The notes under the pieces were generated by a model. That model did not search any database. It had not been told where the DNA came from and saw only the letters and a program-made list of their open reading frames with translations. This document shows positions 34,243 to 46,101 of a stretch of 64,000 nt of DNA, piece after piece. The stretch comes from Protea cynaroides (lineage: Eukaryota > Streptophyta > Magnoliopsida > Proteales > Proteaceae), in assembly GCA_028583415.1 (NCBI GenBank), contig CM053274.1, positions 1-64,000 of the forward strand, given 5' to 3'. Position 1 is the stretch's first letter; the number at the start of each line of letters is the position of its first letter. A program made the translations under genes and the position numbers.

Positions 34243-37200
34243 TTTGCACCATTTTATGACAATATGGTTCAAGATCATCTCATGGACTTAACATCCATAT
34301 TTTATTCTTCTTCCTTCTTCTTCTTCATTCTTCTTGTTTCGTCCTCTTCTTCTTCTTCTTCTTCTTCTTCTTTTTCCTCTTTCTACCTCATTCTTCTTCG
34401 TTTTCTTTTTCACTCAAAGAGCACGAGCACAGTTTGCACCATTTTATGACAATATGATTCACGATCATCTCATGCAGTTAGGCATCCAAATTTTATTCTT
34501 TTGACAATTTGTGTTACAAACCCTACAGTACTCAAGCTAAACCACATCTTCTAAGAACAAAGGGAATCCAAGTGCGGTTGAGCTTGAGAGTAGCATAATC
34601 CTAAGAAGAACGAGTTGCGTCTTCAACTCAGATTGTCAGAAAATAAAACTTGGATGCTTACACATGAGATGATCATAATCCATATTGTTATAAAATAGTG
34701 TAAAACAGAAGAAGAATGAAGAAGAAGAAAAATAAGAAGTAGAAAGAAGAAGAATGAAGGAAGAAGAGAAAATGAAAAAGGAGACAAAAGAAGAAGAATG
34801 AGGAAGAAAAAGAAGAAAAGGACATGATGGAAGAAGAAGAGGAAGAAGAATAAAGAAGAAGTGCGCTTGTGCCCATCAGATGTGCCTCTTTCTATTTATT
34901 TTTTTTGGGTAATTTACCTCTTCTTCTTCTTATTTCTTTTTCGTTCTTCTTCTTCATCTTCTTCTACTTATTTTTTCTTTTTCCTTCTTCATCTTTCAAC
35001 TACTTTCTTCATTCTTTATTCTTCATTCTTCTTCTACATTCTTATTCTTCATTCTTCATTCTTCTTTGTTCTTCATTCTTCTTCTACATTCTTCTTCTTC
35101 ATTCTTCTTCTTCTATGTTCTGTTTTCTTCTTTCTCATTCTTTTCTTCATTCTTCTTCATTCGTCTTCTTCTACTTATTCTTCTTCTTTTTCTTCGTTTT
35201 TCTTCGCCTTTTTTCAATCTTCTTCTTCTTCTTTTTTTTCTTCATCTTCATTCTTCTTGTTTCTTTTTCTTCCTCATTGTTCATTATTCTTCTTTTTCTT
35301 CTTTTTCTTCTTCTTCATCTTTCTTCTTCATTATTTTCCTTCTTTCTCTAATTCTTTCTTCTTCATTCTTCTTCTTTCTTCATCTTCGTAATCTTCTTGT
35401 TTCCTCCTCTTCTTCTTCTTCTTTTTTCTCTTTCTACCTCATTCTTCTTCTTCTACTTTATCATTCAAAGAGCACGAGCACATTTTGCACAATTTTATGA
35501 CAATATGGTTCACGATCATCTCATGTAGTTAGCATTAATAACTTATTCTTTTGACAATCTGAGTTGCAAACCCTACACTGAAGCTGAACCGCATCTTTTA
35601 GAAACAGAGAGAACCCAAATGCGATTGAGCTAAAGAGTAGCTTAATCCTAAGAAGAAGGAGTTGGGGCTTCAACTGAGATTTTCAGAAGAAGAAAACTTG
35701 GATGCTAACATATGAGATGATCGTAATCCATAGTGTCACAAAAAGGTGGAAAACAGAAGAAGAATGAAGAAGAAGAAAAATATGAAGATGAATGAGAAGA
35801 AGAAAGAAGAAGAAGAATGAAGAAGAAGAAAGAAGAAGAAAAAGGAAAAAGAAGACGGAAGAAAAAGAATGAAGAAGAAAAAGAAAAAAGGACATGATGA
35901 AAGAAGAAGTGGAAGAAGAATAAAAAAGAAGATGAAGAAGTGCGTCAGCGCCCTTCAGAAGTGCGCCATCGAACTTCGACTTTTTTTTTTTGTGGTAAAT
36001 TTCTTCTTATTCTTCTTCTTTCTTTTTTGTTGTTGTTCTTCTTTCTGTTTCATTCTTCTTCTTTCAAATACTTTCTTCTTCTTCTTTTTTTTCTTCTTCG
36101 TTCTTTTTCTTTGTTCTTCATGCTTCTTCTACATTCCTCTTCTTCATTCTTCTTCTTCTATCTTCTTCTTTCTCATTCTTTTCTTCATTCTTCTTCTTTA
36201 TTCTTCTTCTTTGTCTCCTTCTTCTTCTACATTCTTCTTCTTCATCATTCTTCTTCTTCTTCTTTGTTCTTCTTTCTTCTTTCTCATTGTTTTTTTCATT
36301 CTTCTTCATCTTCTTCCTCTTCACTCATCTTCTTCTTCTTCATTCGTCTTCTTCAACTTATTTATTCTTCTGCTTTCTTTTTTTTTCTTCATTCTTCTAC
36401 TTTTTCTTCTTCATTCTTCTTCTTTCTCTTCCTTTTCTTCTTCTTTAACTTTTTTCTTGATTATTTTTCTCCTTTCTCTTCCACTTTCTTCTTCATTCTT
36501 CTTGTTTCGTCGTCGTCTTCTTCTTCTTCCTCTTTTTCCTCTTTTTACATGATTCTTCATCATTTTCTTTTTCATTCAAAGAGCACGAGCACAGTTTGCA
36601 CCATTTTATGACAATATGGTTTACGATCATCTGTAGTTAGGCATCCAAATCATATTCTTCTGACAATCTGTGTTGCACACTCCACCTTAACCGCATATTC
36701 TAGAATCAAAGGGAATCCAAATGCGGTTAAGTGTGAGAGTAGCTTAATCCTAAAAAGAAGATGCTAGGTCTTCAACAAAGACTGTCGGAAAAATAAAACT
36801 TAGATGCTAACACATGAGATGATTGTAATCCATTTTGTCACAAAATGGTGTAAAACAGAAGAAGAATGAAGAAGAAGAAAAATAAGAAGAAGAAAGAAGA
36901 AGAAAAATGAAAAATAAGATAGAAGAAGAAGAAAGAAGAGAAAAAGAAGAAAAGGACATGATGGAAGAAGAAGAGGAAGAAGAATAAAGAAGAAGAAGTG
37001 CGCCAGCGCACTTTAGAAGTGCGCCTGCGCCCCTCAGATGTTCCTCTTTCTTTTTCTTTTTCTTTTTTTTTGGGTAATTTACTTCTTCTACTTCTTCTTC
37101 TTCTACTTCTTTTTTCATTCTTCATCTTTCAACTACTTTCTTCATCTTCTTCTTTTTCTTCTTAATTCTTTTATTCTTCATTCTTCTTTTTTGTTCTTCA

Positions 37201-37768
37201 TTCTTCTTATACATTCTTCTTCTTCATTCTTCTTCTTCTATGTTCTTTTTTCTCATTGTTTTCTTCATTCTTCTTCTTCTTCATCTTCTTCTTCATTCTT
37301 CATTCTTCTTCTTTGTTCTGCATTCTTCTTCTACATTCTTTTTCTTCATTCTACTTCTTCTATGTTCTTTTTTCTTCTTTCTCATTCTTTTCTTCATTCT
37401 TCTTCATCTTCTTCTTCTTCTTCATTCGTCTTCTTCTACTTATTCTTCATCTTTTTCTTCGTTCTTCTTTGCCATTTTTCAATCTTCATCTTTTTCTTCT
37501 TTTTCTTCATCTTCATTCTTCTTCTTTCTTTTTCTTCTTCATTCTTCATTCTTCTTCTTTTTCATATTTTTCTTCTTCATCTTTCTTCTTCGTTATTTTT
37601 CCTTCCATCTTTCCTCTTTCTTCTTCATTCTTCTGCTTTCTTCATCTTCATTCTTCTTGTTTCCTCCTCTTCTTCATCTTCTTTTTCCTCTTTCTGATTC
37701 ATTTTTCTTCTTCTTCTTTTTCATTCAAAGAGTACGAGCACATTTTGCACCATTTCATGACAATTTCA
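34243..37768. repeat. GAA/TTC foldback satellite array, block 2
   Basis: Continuation of the array after element A. The interrupted unit keeps only a left arm (34243 to about 34305) before falling back into TTC repeats, so its right arm is deleted. Full cores follow at 34433-34706 (type A), 35484-35754 (B) and 36595-36856 (A). A last core begins at 37744 and breaks off at about 37768, the right border of the array. Unit spacing here (1.05-1.15 kb) is shorter than in block 1, and sequence divergence is higher, as expected at an array edge. Confidence 0.9.
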
Positions 37769-39880
37769 TTCCCATTCCCAGCAACCAGTGTTAAGCGTAA
37801 ATGGTTGTTACTGTAGCTACTAGTGACCATCACTCTCCAAATATTCTCATACCTCCTTCTTCCTTCCCTTTATCAGCTTTACCTTAACCTTCTCACTTTC
37901 ACAATCCCTATCAATTACCACTATCGCCAACATCCTTGAGCTGCATTCTTCATCCTAACGGTTCCCTCCTCGGTTCCATGAAGCAACTATCCTCCCTGTC
38001 CATTCACAAACATGTCGTAGTCGACCCTCTTGTTGTTACCCTTATGAAAATCTTGACATGAAATGTTAGCATGAGAGGGTGTCGCTAAAAAGGGTGTCGC
38101 GGGAGAAACAAAGTCCTGCTTTCAACGTCATTGGATAGTAGAGCAAAGGATGCAATCGAAAAAAGGGGAGATACTGGGGAGGAAAACAATTGCTATACTG
38201 GAGGCAGATCTGAGAAAACTCTAACCTGGCCAAAACCTAGTAGGACACGCACAGGCCAGAAACCATTGGCAATGGCCCAAGCTAGCACCACCACAAGAGG
38301 AAGCAGGGGCAGCATGTAGCGGGACGTCATCTTTGGGAGTTGCATTGTTGGCACTTCTAAGTCGGTTTGGTGTGGATGAAGGACGTGACTGACAACGTGG
38401 GAGGTATGGGTTTTTGGTTGAGAGAGACAAACACGAAATTTTTACGGTGACGACTACAATGGAAGATGATAGGATTATAAAAATAAATGAATTGCGACTC
38501 TGGTTGCGCTTGACAATGATTAACACATCAAGCCCAGATTCATAAAGCATCAAGCTTACCTTCTATTTGGCTTTCTATCGATGCACCTTCTCATAGAATT
38601 AAGATACCCTCTACGCAAATTCACTACAGCCGTTGTACAGTGAATGCATGCTCTGGTGCACCATTGATTTCATATTCAGGAATGCAATGGTGGTCGATTA
38701 CTCTTCAAGGGAGGCGACTCGCATCAGAACACTGGTACCTTCTGCAGAATTTGATCATCGTAGCCAGTCGCCGATGGTTACAGCAATGCTGGCCGTCAGT
38801 AGGGAATGGGAAAAGGCCAAATAGAGTAATCTCTTATTTCGGATCAGAGCAGCTAATACGAAAATCATTATTGATGGGTTGACATGGGATTGTGTATTAA
38901 CCTAAACCCTAAAATAAAAGGGAGCCTCATAAATTGAAAGCCAAGAAGGATAATGGGAAAACGAAGGAATTAAGAAAAAAAAATGATTATAGATGAAAGG
39001 GGTATGGCTATAATAGGAATTTTTATACATTCTAGTTAAGCTTATCTCTACTTGGGTATCCCAAACAAAATATAAGAAACATTGGCTAACTTAGGTGTAG
39101 TTTTTTGTAACTTTGGAAACCTAAAGTATAATTTAACCAATTTTTAAAAATGATGTTAGTTTTAATTTGAATTTTCATTCATAGTTATTCTTTTTCTATG
39201 TTGATATGGTACTATATGATTGATATTTGAATAGAATTGTGTAAGATGACAATTTTTGTTTTGGATGTTGCGTTTGAATGCTTGGATTATAAAACAGCCT
39301 TGTGAAAAGGTGGTCGTTCTTAGGACATCAAACTTAACTTTGTTTTCACATTTTTAAATAGATTTTGACTCATGTGTGATGATTTCTTCTTGATATGGTG
39401 ATCTTAAAGTTTGCTTTGATCTGTTGAATCTGTTTACTTGTCAAGTTGGGATTGAAATATTGGATAGCTAAAGTTAGACTATCCTACAAGATTGAATGTT
39501 TCTTCGACATAAATTGTAATCCTTCGGTGTTTGAAATTCAAAGGGGATCCATGCGGACAGAAGAAGAGTCGTAAGAAATTGGAAAAACTCTAATATAGAA
39601 TAACCATCTATTGGAATATGATTAGGAGAAACAACGAAAGAAATCCAGCCCCACAGGCATGTGGAGATTAGAGTATTCAAGAAGGTGAAAGGAATGGCCC
39701 CCACCTTAAAACCCAAGAAACCCCCCAAAAAAAAAAAAAAAAAAAAAAAAACCCTGGTAGAAAACAAAGTGGGAATCCAATAAACAAAATAATATTTAAT
39801 GACTGAAGTGGGTACTATCAAGTCATCCACCAGGACCACCACAAGCTTGGTATTATGTCATGAAAGAGAAAGGTCCTTAC
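37769..39880. other. Mixed-composition interval without a recognisable gene
   Basis: Ordinary mixed-composition DNA, AT-rich from about 38900. Short open frames at 38131-38319, 38221-38553, 38633-38882 and 39474-39842 have no recognisable motif. A 25-base A run lies at 39727-39751. The 39474-39880 part may be intron of the adjoining threonine aldolase remnant, but no later exon of that gene can be found. Confidence 0.5.
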
Positions 39881-40318
39881 TTTGCATGTGTGTTCTCCAA
39901 GCAGATAATTCTGGTAGTCGGGTAATGAACCTTCCCTGCAGGATCTCTTATTGCAGCTTCAATCAGAGCAATATCCATTGTTCCATCCAATTTCACAGTT
40001 CTCGAGATGTACATTCCCAATAGTTGAAATTCCTCCATTCTCATAAACATGGATATGGGATTTGTCTCCAAGAATGACTTCACTTCCTCTAACCTCACAG
40101 TGGACTAATACACTTATGAGGTTACCCATGGTGCCTTTAGGAACAAAGAGAGCAGCTTCCTTGCCCATGACCCTTGCCATTTCTGCCTCAAAGTGGTAGG
40201 CAGTTGGATTCCTACCCAACACGTCGTCATCGACGTCAGCATTTGCCATTGCAGCTCACATTGCTTCTGTTGGTTTGGTGACTGTGTCTGATCGGAGGTC
40301 CACTGTTCTGGTCGCCAT
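39881..40318 (-). pseudogene. L-threonine aldolase-like 5' exon, broken
   Basis: L-threonine aldolase is a PLP enzyme that cleaves threonine to glycine and acetaldehyde. From the ATG at 40316-40318 the minus strand reads MATRTVDLRSDTVTKPTEAM, an in-frame TGA where Arg is expected, then ANADVDDDVLGRNPTAY, GKEAALFVPKGTMGNLISVL, VHCEVRGSEVILGDKSH and YENGGISTIG. A one-base frameshift lies near 40000-40010, after which TVKLDGTMDIALIEAAIRDP and TTRIICLENTHA continue. The exon ends AAA|GTAAGG at 39881/39880, a canonical donor where the family would continue, so this is a genomic copy, not a processed one. Only roughly the first 40% of the family is present; the PLP-lysine part is missing. The 5' flank runs into the assembly gap. 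Confidence 0.88.
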
Positions 40319-40373
40319 TTCTCTGAAATATAAGATGATAAGACCAATAGTTCCCTCTCCTCCCTGAAGTGTT

Positions 40374-40873
40374 NNNNNNNNNNNNNNNNNNNNNNNNNNN
40401 NNNNNNNNNNNNNNNNNNNNNNNNNNNNNNNNNNNNNNNNNNNNNNNNNNNNNNNNNNNNNNNNNNNNNNNNNNNNNNNNNNNNNNNNNNNNNNNNNNNN
40501 NNNNNNNNNNNNNNNNNNNNNNNNNNNNNNNNNNNNNNNNNNNNNNNNNNNNNNNNNNNNNNNNNNNNNNNNNNNNNNNNNNNNNNNNNNNNNNNNNNNN
40601 NNNNNNNNNNNNNNNNNNNNNNNNNNNNNNNNNNNNNNNNNNNNNNNNNNNNNNNNNNNNNNNNNNNNNNNNNNNNNNNNNNNNNNNNNNNNNNNNNNNN
40701 NNNNNNNNNNNNNNNNNNNNNNNNNNNNNNNNNNNNNNNNNNNNNNNNNNNNNNNNNNNNNNNNNNNNNNNNNNNNNNNNNNNNNNNNNNNNNNNNNNNN
40801 NNNNNNNNNNNNNNNNNNNNNNNNNNNNNNNNNNNNNNNNNNNNNNNNNNNNNNNNNNNNNNNNNNNNNNNNN
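40374..40873. other. Assembly gap of 500 Ns
   Basis: Exactly 500 unknown bases, a conventional placeholder length, so the true distance is unknown. Apparent open frames crossing it are meaningless. It separates the threonine aldolase remnant from the GA-rich tract, and the two may not be physically close. Confidence 0.95.
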
Positions 40874-41837
40874 GAAAGAGAAAGAGAAAGAGAGAGAAGG
40901 AGAATGAAGTAGAGAGAGAGATGTGAGAGAAGAAGAGACTGGGAAAGAAGTAGAAAGAGAGAGAAATATAGAGAGAAGTACAAAAAAGTGAGAGCGAAAG
41001 AGAGAAAGGGAGAGAGAGAGAAGTAGAAAGAGAGAGTTGTAGAGAGAGAGAGTGGGAAGGGAGAGAGTGTGAGAAAGAGAGAAGAGAGGGAGAGGGAAGT
41101 ATAGAGATATAAGAAAAAGTAAGAGAAAAAAGAGAGAGAGGTTGAGAGGGAGAAAGAGGGAAGTAGAAAGGGATGGAGAAAGGAGAGAGAGAGGAAGAGA
41201 GAAGTAGAAAGAGAGAGAGATGTTGAGAGAGTGAGAGATAGATGTAGACGGAAAGAGAGAAGTAGAGAGAGAGAAGTAGAAAGAGAGAGAGAGAGGGAAA
41301 GACATAGTGGAAGAGAGAGAGATTGAGGGAGAGAGAAAGAGAGAGAGATTAGAAAGAGAGATGGAAGGCGGAGAGAGAGATAAAGAGAGAGATGGAGAGA
41401 GAGATAGAGAGAGAGAAGTCAAAAGAGATAGAAAAATAGAGACAGAAGAAGAGAGAGACAGAGGGTGAGGGAGAGAGAGGGAAGAGAGAGAGAGAAAGAA
41501 GAGAGAGAATGAGAGTGAGTGAGCAAAGAGGGTGATGAAAGAAGAGAGAGAAAGAAAGAGTGAGAGAGAGGGAGAGAGTGAGAGAGGGAAAGAGAGAGAA
41601 GTAAAAAGAAAGAGAGAGAGATAGAGTGAGAGAGAGAGAAGTGGAAAGAAATAGAGAGAGTGAAAGTGATAGATAGAGAAAGGGTGGGAAAGAGAAGTTG
41701 AGAGAGAGAGAGGTAAGGTAAAGAGGAAAGAGAGGGATAGAGGTAGAGTGTAGAGAGAGAGAAAAGTAAAGAGTGAGGGAGAGAAGTAAAGAGAAGGAGT
41801 AAAAGAGAGTGTAGAGAGAAGAGAGAGAGAGTAAAAA
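40874..41837 (+). repeat. GA-rich homopurine tract, left part
   Basis: Irregular (GA)n with recurring AGAGAGAAGTAGAAAGAGAGAG-type units, nearly all purine on the plus strand. It continues at 53582 on the other side of element C. The Ser/Leu/Phe-rich minus-strand frames here are artefacts. Confidence 0.92.
41833..41837. repeat. Target-site duplication of element C, left copy (AAAAA)
   Basis: AAAAA just before the LTR start TGTCACACC; the same five bases follow the other LTR at 53577-53581. Because A-runs occur by chance in this purine tract the duplication is weaker evidence than for element A, but the LTR ends are unambiguous. Confidence 0.75.
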
Positions 41838-43346
41838 TGTCACACCCCAATTCCGGCTGAACCAGAAGAGTGAGTGAACCGGTAGTAAACCACGGTTCAC
41901 ACCAGGATCTCGAATGACCGTGTCAACCAATCATCCCTGAGCAAACTAACACAATCCAGAGTAATACAAGCAGCGGAAATAATTTATAACAATGAGCTGA
42001 ACTAAATGATAAATTAAAATATTTAATCCAATTATTCCATCATCCATCAAAATTTAAATAATATTTAATTACAAGCTTAACAGAAAATAAAGGAATAAGC
42101 CAATCACAAAGGAAAGACACAGAAGGAGCACTCGCATAACGCATCATGCTCATCCTCCACACTTTGTGTCTCCAGGGCAGCCATCGTACTGTAGGCTGGG
42201 GCGGTCACGAAGTCCTCCACCGTATACCCTGCATCGAAATATGAAAAGAGATATATATATCGGGGTGAGCTACAACACAGCTCAGTAAAGCACAAGACCA
42301 ATGCAACATCCACATGCATGAGATAAAATTTACAAATTGGGCAGGCTTAACTTGCAAGGTGCTATGGTAAGGATGGGCGGCCACCGCACCTCCATGCACG
42401 AGAGTGTGGGCACACCCAACCTTCAGGCTCCTACCACACTACTGCTGCTGCCCCACATCACTCACTCCGGTATGGAGACAGGAGTCGAGTCTGGCGGGCA
42501 GGCGTAACCACAATCCCACGTCCTCCCCCTGATACCCCATACCGCACCAATACCTAAACCCCTATTGGCAAGGGCTTCCAAGTGGGTTTCGTTTTTAACC
42601 AGCCCTAGATGTCATACACGTAGGCTCCACCCTAGTACAGCCGTCTACGGCATAGGGATAGAGCTAGAGCGTGCAGGCCAGGCTGGAGACCACAATACCT
42701 CACCTCCCCTTGATACCCTACCCGCAACAAGCATACCAAGATGGAACTATACGCAAGTAGGCCCTATCCCAACATCACTCCCTATGGCATAGGGATAGAG
42801 CTAAAGCGTCATGGCCAGGTCAACGTCAACGTCGGAGATCACCATGCCGCATCACCGCGGGCCGGATCAACGTCAACATCGGAGACCACCTACCATAACC
42901 TCCCCCGATACCCCACCCATACCAAGCATGCTAAGATAAGGTGCTACGGAAGGTGTCGGGGTGAGGAATGATCCCGTGCCCCCGGCCCTTCCCATTCTAC
43001 ACCCCAACTAAAACAATCACATGTCTAACATCCATCACACCTAGCATATGAAATGCATGAACAGATAAATCAAATAGAATTTACACTACATGACATGTGA
43101 TATGCACAATCCATCAAACAAAGCATATAAATTGATACGAGAATATAAAAAGAGCTCTCTAAGGTTTATTATTAATTCTTTAATTTAAGTTTCGGGTCTT
43201 GTCCCTTACCCGACGCATGGTATCAATCCCTTTCGGCGTCAGAAATTTCACATACAAGTCCTACACAATCATATTTACATGTTAATTTCCATTTATTAGA
43301 GTTTTAGAAGCCAAAACCAGGCTTTCCCGAACAAACAAAGCTCGGA

Positions 43347-43575
43347 ACACATACCGGTCTCGCACATACAGGTCACAGGATAGTGCAACCGGTATGGTGA
43401 GACCGGTATACATACCAGATGCACACATACCGGTCCCACTCAGATCTGACTGAGTGCGACCGGTATGGTGCCAGTGGTATGCATACCGGATGCACACATA
43501 CCGGGTCTCACTCGGATCTGGCCGAAGTGCGACCGGTATGGTGCCAACGGTATACACCGCGGCCCATACCGCTGG
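43347..43575. repeat. Iterated ACCGGTAT motif cluster, inner LTR cluster of element C
   Basis: About a dozen ATACCGGT/ACCGGTAT copies or one-base variants, in both orientations, many within CACATACCGG or CGACCGGTATGGTG contexts. The matching cluster in the 5' LTR is at 52437-52655 and matches the consensus better. Confidence 0.88.
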
Positions 43576-44105
43576 ACTCGCCCAAGGGTATACCCTACGG
43601 CGTGATTCTGAGAGCGAGGTCTCCACGGGTAGCTCCCTAAGGTCTCACCTATCCTCTGCTAGGGTCCGATCCCTGTAAAGTCCTACGGATCGCGGCTAGA
43701 GTGCCGTATAGCGACCCAGATCCGAAAAGAGACAAGAAAAGGCATCTAGGGCATAAATCATCAGATCCACCCTACGGGTAGGTCCCAAGGGTCTCCCTTA
43801 TCACTTGCTAAGGTCCATTCTCCGATGGGTTCTACGGATCTTGGCTAGAATGCCAAAAACCAACCAGATCAGAAAGAAAGGCGAAAGGAATCTAAGCATT
43901 TTTCTATCTGATCTCACGCCGCTTCGCGGCTCCGATCCAATAATCAACACTACAGGAAAGATAGAGCACTTTACCGGCAGCGGTTGTCAGTTGGCGGCGT
44001 GTTCCTCCACCGGTGGCTCCTTCCTGGGCGGCGTCTTCCTCCTTGAACCTCCTCAACTCCTTCTCCGAACGGATGGGTTTACAAAGAGGTTCACGGAGTG
44101 TCTCC

Positions 44106-44123
44106 CCCTCTATTAATAGAGGG
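44106..44123 (-). promoter_or_regulatory. Perfect AT-core palindrome in element C 3' LTR (TATA-like)
   Basis: CCCTCTATTAATAGAGGG is its own reverse complement. It lies about 385 bp into the LTR, the same relative position as the TATA-like site in B, and is preserved as a 20-bp palindrome in the 5' LTR (53190-53209). Confidence 0.5.
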
Positions 44124-44221
44124 AGGCCGTCTAAGGCACGCTCCCCCCTCATATGGAAACTTAAAGTTTCCATTTTTGAGAGAAACACAAGTTGGAGACG
44201 GACTCCAGCCGCTTCGAACTA

Positions 44222-44345
44222 TACCGGTCTCGCACATACCGGTCGCAGGATAGTGCAACCGGTATGGTGAGACCGGTATGCCATACCGCTGGCCCATACC
44301 GGTCGCAGGATAGTGCGACCGGTATGGTGGGACCGGTATGCACTT
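44222..44345. repeat. Iterated ACCGGTAT motif cluster, promoter-side LTR cluster of element C
   Basis: Roughly eight ATACCGGT/ACCGGTAT copies lie 160-285 bp from the LTR's 5' end on the minus strand, upstream of the AT-core palindrome. The counterpart in the 5' LTR (53307-53412) is shorter. Confidence 0.88.
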
Positions 44346-44500
44346 AACCGTTTTTACACCTTTTTCGTACCTGAATTTGACTGGTTCTTCACCCGGCTTC
44401 TTGCGTGGTCTCTTGCCCGGTTTCGCTTTCCGGTCCAATTATGATTGGGGCATTTGTCATCGCATAAAACCATGGTTAGACGGGGTTTTAGAGCACGGTT

Positions 44501-44607
44501 CTTACAACTCTACCACCCTTAAAAGAAATTTCGTCCCTGAAATTTGCATGTAGGTCTTACAATTCCCCCTCCATTAAAAGAATTTCGTCCCCGAAATTGT
44601 ACGTACC
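44501..44607 (-). repeat. Tandemly duplicated LTR edge and polypurine tract of element C
   Basis: The segment CTTACAA...CTCC(A/C)...TTAAAAGAAATTTCGTCCC-GAAATT occurs twice, offset by 55 bp (44501 and 44556). The outer copy has a degenerate purine tract; the inner copy keeps the better tract (GGAGGGGGAATTG on the minus strand). The true LTR edge is taken as 44506 by comparison with the 5' LTR. Confidence 0.75.
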
Positions 44608-45860
44608 TTCAGAGTCAAAAAGACGGGGGTATTCTTATCCCATGGCATCCTCCTCTTACCAAGTAATTTCCTCTATGTCCTGACTTTTCCAAAGCACTTT
44701 GACATAGTAGATATCCCGCCTTCGAAGATGTTGTACCTTTCTGCTAAGGAGTTGGATTGGCACCACCTCGAAGGTTAAGTCTTCTGCCAACTCTGGGGGA
44801 TCAGCAAAAAGGATATGCGAAGGATCTCGCACATACTTCTTCAGTAGGGACACGTGGAAGACATCGTGGACGCTAGACATTGCCGGTGGCAATGCAAGTT
44901 GATAGGCCACCTTGCCGCACCGGGGCAGAATTTCATAGGGCCCCACATATCTTGGACACAATTTGCCTTTTCTGTCGAATCGCTTCAAGCCTCGCACTGG
45001 TGATACCTTCAAAAACACTTTATCACCTACCATGAATTCAAGATCCCACCGCCTGTTATCGGCATAGTGCTTTTGACGCACCTGAGCTGTCTTCACCCGG
45101 TTCCTGATTTGATCCACTGCCTTGTAGGTTTCTTCTACAAATTCAGGTCCAACGATCCTTCTTTCACCGACTTCATCCCATAATAGAGGTGTCCGGCATT
45201 TCTTACCATACAAAGCCTCGTATGGGGCCATTTGGATCGTAGACTGGTAACTATTGTTGTAGGAAAACTCAATGAGAGATAGCTTCTCATCCCAAGCCCC
45301 CTTGAAGTCAATAGCACATGCCCGAAGCATGTCTTCTAAAATCTGGATGGTCCTTTCTGACTGACCATCTGTTTGAGGGTGGAAGGCTGTGCTAAACTTC
45401 AATTTCGTTCCCATTGCCTTCTGCAGTCCTTCCCCAAACCTGGATGTGAAGCGGGGGTCTCTGTCAGACACAATACTTTCTGGGACCCCATGGAGCCTGA
45501 CTATGTTGTCTACATACAACCTTGCCAACCTGTCCATAGTATACTGGGGTCTGACAGGGATAAATCTAGCCGTTTTGGTGAGGCGATCCACAATTACCCA
45601 TACTGCATTCACCGACCTCGAAGTCATGGGTAGACCAGTGACGATGTCCATGGTAATACAATCCCATTTCCACGCGGGCTCGGGCAATGGTTGTAGTAGT
45701 CCTGCAGGTCTTTGTCTTTCCGCTTTGACTTGCTGACAGTTTAAGCATTGGAACACATGTCGAGCCACATCAGCTTTCATTCCCCTCCACCAGTACGACC
45801 TCTTAATGTCATGATACATTTTTGTGCTTCAAGGGTGCACTGAATATGTGGTGGAGTGGG
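44608..45860 (-). pseudogene. Element C integrase and chromodomain, broken
   Basis: The zinc module is HP-x-STKMYHDIKRSYWW...HVFQCLNCQQVK, with a TGA replacing a Gly codon just before it (near 45830). The catalytic core is complete: CITMDIVTGLP (Asp), [12 protein letters not shown] (Asp) and [14 protein letters not shown] (Glu). GPYEILPRCGKVAYQL and VFHVSLLKKYVRDPSH lead into a chromodomain. The chromodomain stops at EITW because the next Glu codon is TAA (frame end 44656), with a second stop shortly after, so its last helix is lost. The 387-residue frame 45819-44656 is the longest intact pol piece in this element. Confidence 0.92.
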
Positions 45861-46101
45861 CTTCCAACATTATCCGATTTCGGATATCCAAATCTTCGGT
45901 TTCAGGTACACATAGACGCCATTGATATCTGAGTACCTTGTCTGTATCCAAGGTGAAATCTGGGTTGTCTCACCCCTTTTCCAAGTCCTCTTGAACCATC
46001 CTAAGGTATGGATCCTGTAGGACCGCTGCCTTTATTTCATCCTTCAGATCAGGCAGGATCTTTATCGCTGCAAACATTAGGGTAAACTGGTGTATCAACC
46101 C

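Larger units (their letters stand above)
41838..44506 (-). repeat. Element C 3' LTR
   Basis: Collinear with the 5' LTR at 50928-53576. It contains internal direct repeats of GGCATAGGGATAGAGCTA (about 42650 and 42787), two ACCGGTAT motif clusters (43347-43575, 44222-44345) and an 18-bp perfect palindrome with an AT core (44106-44123). Confidence 0.93.

Noticed and set aside
37769..39880. Possible further exons of threonine aldolase or another host gene
   Set aside because: No stretch could be matched by eye to the remaining part of the enzyme. The short frames at 38131-38882 have no recognisable motifs.
40114..41422. Open frames running through the N gap
   Set aside because: Ns are not stops; the frames have no sequence support in the gap.
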